Part shown: one piece after another, positions 59,087-64,000 of the stretch
Position numbering within the stretch: position 1 is the first letter of the stretch
Layout of the letters: each line of letters starts with the position of its first letter
NCBI GenBank assembly: GCA_963978905.1
Contig: OZ022259.1
Span: 50,982,727-51,046,726 of the forward strand
Length of the DNA: 64,000 nt
Reading direction: 5' to 3'
Origin: Trichostrongylus colubriformis
Taxonomy: Eukaryota; Nematoda; Chromadorea; Rhabditida; Trichostrongylidae
Made by a program: the position numbers and the translations under genes
Notes under the pieces: generated by a model
The model's input: the letters and a program-made list of their open reading frames with translations, nothing else
The model's database searches: none
What the model was told of the DNA's origin: nothing

Positions 59087-62000
59087 TCAGGCACAATTAG
59101 TTGGAAGCGCTTCTTCGAAAGTTTCAAGCTGCTTCATGAAGCCCATATTCGGCTTAACTTCTGAAACCACAGCCGTTATAAACATAAGGAAAGGAAAAAG
59201 GTAGGGCGTACTTGGTCTGGCTTTCTTGACTGTTTCAAAGGCACACTGGAGAGACATTCTATGATAGACCATAAGGTACGAGATTACGAACGTTGCTGCT
59301 CGTGAAATACCTGCGTTGCAGTGCACAAGTACCTGAAATAATGGCAGCACCTTTGCAAAACGAGTAATGCTGGTGCTGCACTACTTTACAGGATATCAAG
59401 GTCCACATAATCCAGCCGCATCGTCTGTCCCAGAAACGTTCACTATTTGATGGGCCATCCCTATGTGTTGAAATCTGCTGCTGCCCATAGGCTACCCTCC
59501 TTCCTGTAGAAAAGAAGCAGACGCAAAGGGTGCGATAGTTTGCTTGGGCGTGAAAATAAAAATAGATGTACTTGATAAGGTCACACAAAAACGAAGCCCC
59601 TGTACCATCCTATCGCCATTTCCCACGGACGCTGCCATATTAAGGTATCGATCACTGTCTGGTAGATCTGTGATGTGCGGCGGCGATCGCATCGCAAGGA
59701 GCCGTGGATAGGAAGTGATATCTTAGTAAGGAAGGATTAAGCAAAGCTACGACGTATCCTCACCTTTCCTCCATTCTCCACACAATTCTTCATAAATCCA
59801 TGCACTGCGGGAAAATCCTTCACAATATCTGTCCATGGCAAGTCCATCACATCCAAATGAAAATAAACGAATTTCTTTGGAAAATGGTTAGGGACGCCTG
59901 TAGCTACGTTTGCTATATGGGTGATTCCTTCAGACAATAGGATTGGCAGATCATTGGCGACATCTTGACTTCCTAAAAACAATTGATGAGTCAACATCTA
60001 CAGACATAATGTGCGATGAAGGTCACCTAGGGCTGCGGTCATACTTGACGTGTCTGCGTAATTGACGCAGGTGTCGGCGTCAATTGACGCAGACACGTAA
60101 AGTATGACCGCGGCCTAATGGTGAAGCTCGGGACTTGTTTGACAGTATTGATCGTGTTAAGAATTTGGTTAGGATCCCCTCCCCACATCTCTATGACTCG
60201 TAAGTTTATCCCGTATTTTGCTGGATAAACACATTCTTGTATGCAAGGGAACATTATTACCCATTACTGATTTCACTTCTGCTTTTGGAGGGAAAGTTCA
60301 TCCTGCAGCGTATACCTTGACAACTGCACCCTCCCCCCCGCCTCTGCCTTGCGCATGCCCCACCCTTTCCACCTCGCTCCTTGGTCTCTGCTCTTCTCTA
60401 CCACAATTATTATGACACCACCGTTTTGTGCAAACCTCTCATGCCTTAATAGATTGCACGTCACTCTTTCGTTATTCGCGACACTCTTTCATTGCGACAC
60501 ATTGGCATGACATACCAAAGCAATTACGTGAAGGGGATTTTGACGCGTCATTTCATAATCAATAATCTTTGAAAACCTACCCAAATACACACCGGGGCAG
60601 ATATTTGCAAGCTGTAAGTCCGGCTCCAAATCGATCACAAATCCCATCCTAGCGGCACGCTCGACCTTTTTACGCCTCCTGTTAGAGACACCTGGAAAGC
60701 AAAACTTGAAAATGCGATTCACAGTCAAATGAATTTCAATTTCTCGTCATTTTTACCATGTCATGTACACGGAGTGTTCTTCACATTATTTGATTCTCCA
60801 CGCCTCCTTGAGGTGCGATCGCCGCCGCCACACATCACAGATCTAGCAGGCCCCGATCGATATCTTGATATGGCGGCGTCCGCGGGCAATGGTGAGATGG
60901 AATGGTATGGGGACTTCGTTTCTGAGTAACACTATCAAGTACATCTAGCCACATTTTTACGCTCAAGCAAATTGTTGAAACATATGAAAGGGTCTGCTTT
61001 TACACTCGACGAGAACTTTGGCGCGTTCGATTTGACTTAAAGGAATCGTCCACGGAAAATGAGTTTTTCTGTTAGCCATATATTTATGTTGTATTTGCCT
61101 AATAAGGGCCGCATGCAAAGTTCCACGCGAAAAAGTGAGAATTCGTCCGAGATACAGCCCCCCAATTCCGGGCCAGGTGGGCGGGGCCTCCGAGTGAAAG
61201 CCCCGTCCCGTCGTCCGGCGCAGTCGGAGACACAATGTAGGAACAGAAAGTGCCATAAACAGTCCCCCTCTCCGTTCCCAACCGCGGCGGACGACGGTAC
61301 GGGGCTTTTACTCGGAGGCCCCGCCCACCTGGCCCGGAATTGGGGGGCTGTACCTCAGCCAGTTTTTCACTTTTTCGCGTGGAACTTTGCATGCGGCCCT
61401 TATTAGGCAAATACAACATAAATATATGGCTAACAGAAAACTCATTTCCCGTGGACGATTCCTTTAAGGTTTTGCAGGCTTCCCGTTAGGGGTAAATTTG
61501 GCAAATTGGGGATTACGAAAGTAGAGGTGCTCAGCAATATAACAGTAGAGAAAGAACGACATAAAACGGCGAAAAAACCGAGAAATAGGAACTCGAAGTC
61601 TCCCTTCTCGCCCTCGTCCTCTGCGTCTCTAGCCGGAGTGGACTGAAGACAGGTCAGAGTCTGAACCAGCCGGCCGCGATAGTTGTCCCGTCTCTCCACG
61701 GCGACTCCCCCGGCCGCATAACCGCATAACGGCATACCGAGGTGCGGGGTCGTTATAAGACCCCAAGGCGCGTCTTTTTAGTGCGATTTTCGCAACATAT
61801 GACCTCTTCTAGAGTAGAAGGTTCGTTTCAGAGAATATGTGCTCCCACATATCAATTTTCCCTTACCCCTAATGGTGCCTTTAAATGATCTTTAACAACC
61901 ATACAACGCCTTCTCTAGGTAACCTCATCAAACTCATTTGTGAATGGGTAGTGAGTGTACGCAACACCTCCAGATGCTCTGCCTGCCACCAAAGCAGTGG

Positions 62001-62243
62001 GCCTGTTCGCCCTTTACAGAAGTAGCAGGATATAAGAGGGTACTGGTAACTACCTGCTACTGGGATAATCTCATCGTCTCCTACTGAATCTCGGACGAAC
62101 TCGCCAGATTTGTTCCGACGTTCGGTAACTTCTTCGCCATCTTCGAGCACCACTCTGCAAAAGTGAACCTTTCGAATGAGTTGCTCAATTGATGGGGGTG
62201 TCACTGTGGGCTGCTGATAAACTACGTTCTGACATATGTCCAT
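59087..62243 (-). CDS. DUSP19: DUSP19-like dual-specificity protein phosphatase
   Basis: Five exons join in frame on the minus strand: 62243-62054, 60691-60581, 59972-59764, 59332-59212, 59160-59087 (TGA), giving 234 residues. The catalytic loop HCNAGISRAA is the HCX5R signature with the nucleophilic Cys and the Arg. The general-acid Asp is likely in DLPWTD. LGSQDVANDL, THIANVA.GV and KARPKVKPNMGFMKQLETFEE match DUSP19 (SKRP1) closely, and length is near the family's 217. Known DUSP19 dephosphorylates phospho-Tyr/Thr and acts as a scaffold or regulator in JNK signalling; a nematode role is inference. The first exon is assigned by phase (1 nt) and open frame with a stop just upstream of its ATG, and is less certain than the rest. 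Intron 1 carries two MITEs and intron 2 another. The gene is convergent with mrpl-30. Confidence 0.88.
60031..60115. mobile_element. palindromic PIF/Harbinger-like MITE in a DUSP19 intron
   Basis: Arms GGCTGCGGTCATACTTGACG and the complement CGTAAAGTATGACCGCGGCC with a TGCGTAATTGACGCA-type centre. Flanking triplets TAG and TAA. It is inside the intron between 60581 and 59972. Confidence 0.7.
61041..61463. mobile_element. TTAA-target MITE, AGGAATCG type, 423 bp, best copy
   Basis: Long inverted arms of well over 100 bp starting AGGAATCGTCCACGGAAAAT, flanked by TTAA at 61037-61040 and 61464-61467. The centre has GGGGCTTT(T/C)ACTCGGAGGC-like words paired with the other arm. TTAA specificity is known for piggyBac elements; no transposase is present, so the link is inference. 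It lies in DUSP19 intron 1. Confidence 0.85.
61468..61880. mobile_element. TTAA-target MITE of the AGGCACC family
   Basis: Bounded by TTAA at 61464-61467 (shared with the preceding element) and 61881-61884, ending ...AATGGTGCCT. Shares GTAGAGAAAGAACGACATAA and AGAGAATATGTGCTCCCACA with the copies at 44944 and 28709. In DUSP19 intron 1. Confidence 0.75.
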
Positions 62244-63692
62244 GAGTTATTCCCGTATTTGCTTTGGGCGATGAATATTACGGAAAGCAAGAAACATGCG
62301 GTATTCGAAACTCGGAAAAAATCTACTTCAATTCAGAAATGATTTTTAAAAGGCACCCATACTGCGTTGTGGTCTCCCAAACCCACCAATGTCTGATCTG
62401 TCTTCTCATCCCACACCTAAAGACCTACTCGTCCACTAGGAGGCGAGTCAACTCGATCGTTTTGGTAGAAGGGATGGGCGAAAATGGGTGGACGTTTTGG
62501 CGCCACATCGCGCGGTGGTCAAAAGCTGCAAAGGCCCACCCACAGATGACAACTGATATGAGGTCCGCCTCCTAGCATGCAGAATATGTTCTAAGGACTG
62601 CTATCAATAAAACCCTCCCCTAACAAACAGAAAGTTTCGGTAACCCATTCGTCAGACCTCGCCACTCTGCAATTCTGGGTGATTTCGCGGTTTCAATGCA
62701 TTGAATCTAAATTGAAAAGAATCGCGCGAAGACTGATACCAGCCATACATTTTTACCAACCATACATTTTTAATGCTGGTTAATATTATAGCGCACAAGA
62801 ATAGACAGTGGACGAGTTTTCACGTTCAGTTTCACAAGAAGAGTAATCATAAGCAACATGTACATTATTTACAAAACGCTCAATTCACAACAGATATAAC
62901 CGATTTAACTTCAAAACCTTATAATTATTGTGCTGAAAAGGGCACCCACACTGTAGTGGTCGGTTTGAGCCTTTCTTTTGCAGAATTGAGTTGATCCAAA
63001 AGTGACATCTGTTCGAAAGTGTCGTCACATGAAAATGCGTTCATCCAGCAATACAATGGGTGAACAAGGTGGCAGGAATATCAGCTCCGAGGAAAAGCCC
63101 ATTCTATTGGATTGAGCTGCTCCACAGCGGCAAGCGCCGTGTAAACCGCGCCGCTTGCGTCGCGCGATGCGGTCGAGCGACGCCGCTGCGGCTGTCATTC
63201 GCGTAAGTTTTACAAATTTCACAAATTTTGCGATTTATTCAAATTGGGTCGTCTTTGTAACGTTTAATACTCTTTATTTGATATTTTGGCCCGCACTAAG
63301 TGTTCCGGTTAGTATAGAAGTTATAATTTGTCATTCCGTTGGTGATTCCAACCGATTTTTCTGGTTGCTCTGAAAGTTTTTGGTTTTTGTGCATCGAAAT
63401 GAAAAACGTGCAGTCATATCTACTCCACTTTATGTTCTTCTTGATGGATTATTCAAATCGAGAACCTCGTACCAGATTTCTATGTTTCCCATTTTAAATC
63501 GCTCGCGAATTTCGCACTGATAAAGCGCAAGTTTTTTCTATATGCAAGACTTTTTCTGTTTTCAAATGATTGATTATCTCGCAGAATGCAGATGTTGTTA
63601 AACTTTCTATTGTTCTAGAAAGCTTTTTTTAAGTTACGCTGGCTACACTTCAACACTCACCAGCATTCACCATTGATTTTTTACTTTCCTCT
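62244..63692. other. upstream region of DUSP19, no gene recognised
   Basis: Contains a GC-rich partly palindromic stretch near 63120-63195 (GCGCCGCTTGCGTCGCGCG). Probably includes the DUSP19 promoter. Open frames at 62264-62575 and 62773-62994 show no domain. Confidence 0.4.
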
Positions 63693-63827
63693 ATGCAATC
63701 TGACTCTCAATTTGTGAGTTGTGATGAGGTGAAGAGGCTCGTCTTGCACAATTTTCGTACATATGAGCGTCTTTCAGAAATCAGCCGTTGTGGTTTGTCA
63801 GTATGCGGAATTGCATCCATTATCATG
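63693..63827 (+). CDS. possible first coding exon of an unidentified gene
   Basis: An ATG-initiated open stretch of 45 codons (MQSDSQFVSCDEVKRLVLHN, then RTYERLSEISRCGLSVCGIA) ends at a GTATAG donor-like site in phase 0. The second half is mildly hydrophobic. No further exon lies within the window, so neither the gene nor its family can be identified. Confidence 0.25.
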
Positions 63828-64000
63828 GTATAGGTCTTATTCACGCTTACGTTCTAATCTCTTCTTTTCTCTTCCTTGCTTTTATCGCTTTCTTGTTTTG
63901 GTCTAAGCTATGGGGTGGGAGTTATAGAGTGGGACAGATTCCTTGCGCATCTCCCCTCCTGATTCCAACAGGATTGACTCGCGCGTAGAACTGTGTTAAT

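Noticed and set aside
59087..59350. DUSP19 reading straight through between the HCNAGISR exon and the C-terminus
   Set aside because: The open read-through from 59211 to 59161 is an intron with GTACGC donor and TTTCAG acceptor. Removing it restores the family's ARPxxxPNxGFM spacing.

Overview
This window is nuclear DNA from an animal, most likely a clade V (strongylid, hookworm-like) nematode. The basis is the gene structure: small coding exons split by short introns with GT...TTTCAG borders, an apparent two-gene operon with about 100 bp between cistrons, and products that read as nematode proteins. No prokaryotic operons and no viral genes were seen. The genus is an inference from general resemblance and has not been checked by a search.

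Layout. Genes lie only at the two ends. At the left edge (minus strand, 427-4883) are the first three recognised coding exons of a class A peptide-receptor-like GPCR whose remaining exons lie left of the window. At the right end are three genes: a PDK1-family protein kinase (plus, about 52584-54804) that stops right after the kinase domain; mitochondrial ribosomal protein L30 (plus, 54911-57687), starting about 106 bp downstream and probably co-transcribed with the kinase; and a DUSP19-like dual-specificity phosphatase (minus, 59087-62243). Splice phases were checked at every junction listed. The kinase start is the weak point.

The roughly 47 kb between (5-52 kb) has no gene I can recognise and is a transposon graveyard of mostly non-autonomous elements: Helitrons (24.2-25.3, 32.95-34.9 kb), a tRNA-derived SINE family (one copy with a perfect 12-bp target duplication), Tc1-like MITEs (10.5, 24.3 kb), a deleted mariner (43.6-44.5 kb), Mutator-like MITEs with GGGTG ends and 9-bp target duplications (23.2, 29.2, 42.2, 50.4, 58.5 kb), PIF/Harbinger-like palindromes with TAA/TTA targets (5.0, 38.8, 41.6, 46.5, 60.0 kb), two TTAA-target families (28.7, 38.1, 45.0, 61.0, 61.5 kb), and a large foldback with two 574-bp arms (16.4-17.8 kb) that has a decayed relative at 50 kb. 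Several nestings give relative ages.

Functionally the genes are unrelated: neuropeptide-type signalling, AGC kinase signalling, mitochondrial translation and MAPK-pathway-type dephosphorylation. I did not find a new multi-gene system. The most unusual content is the mobile-element architecture and the kinase that lacks the PH domain expected of PDK1.
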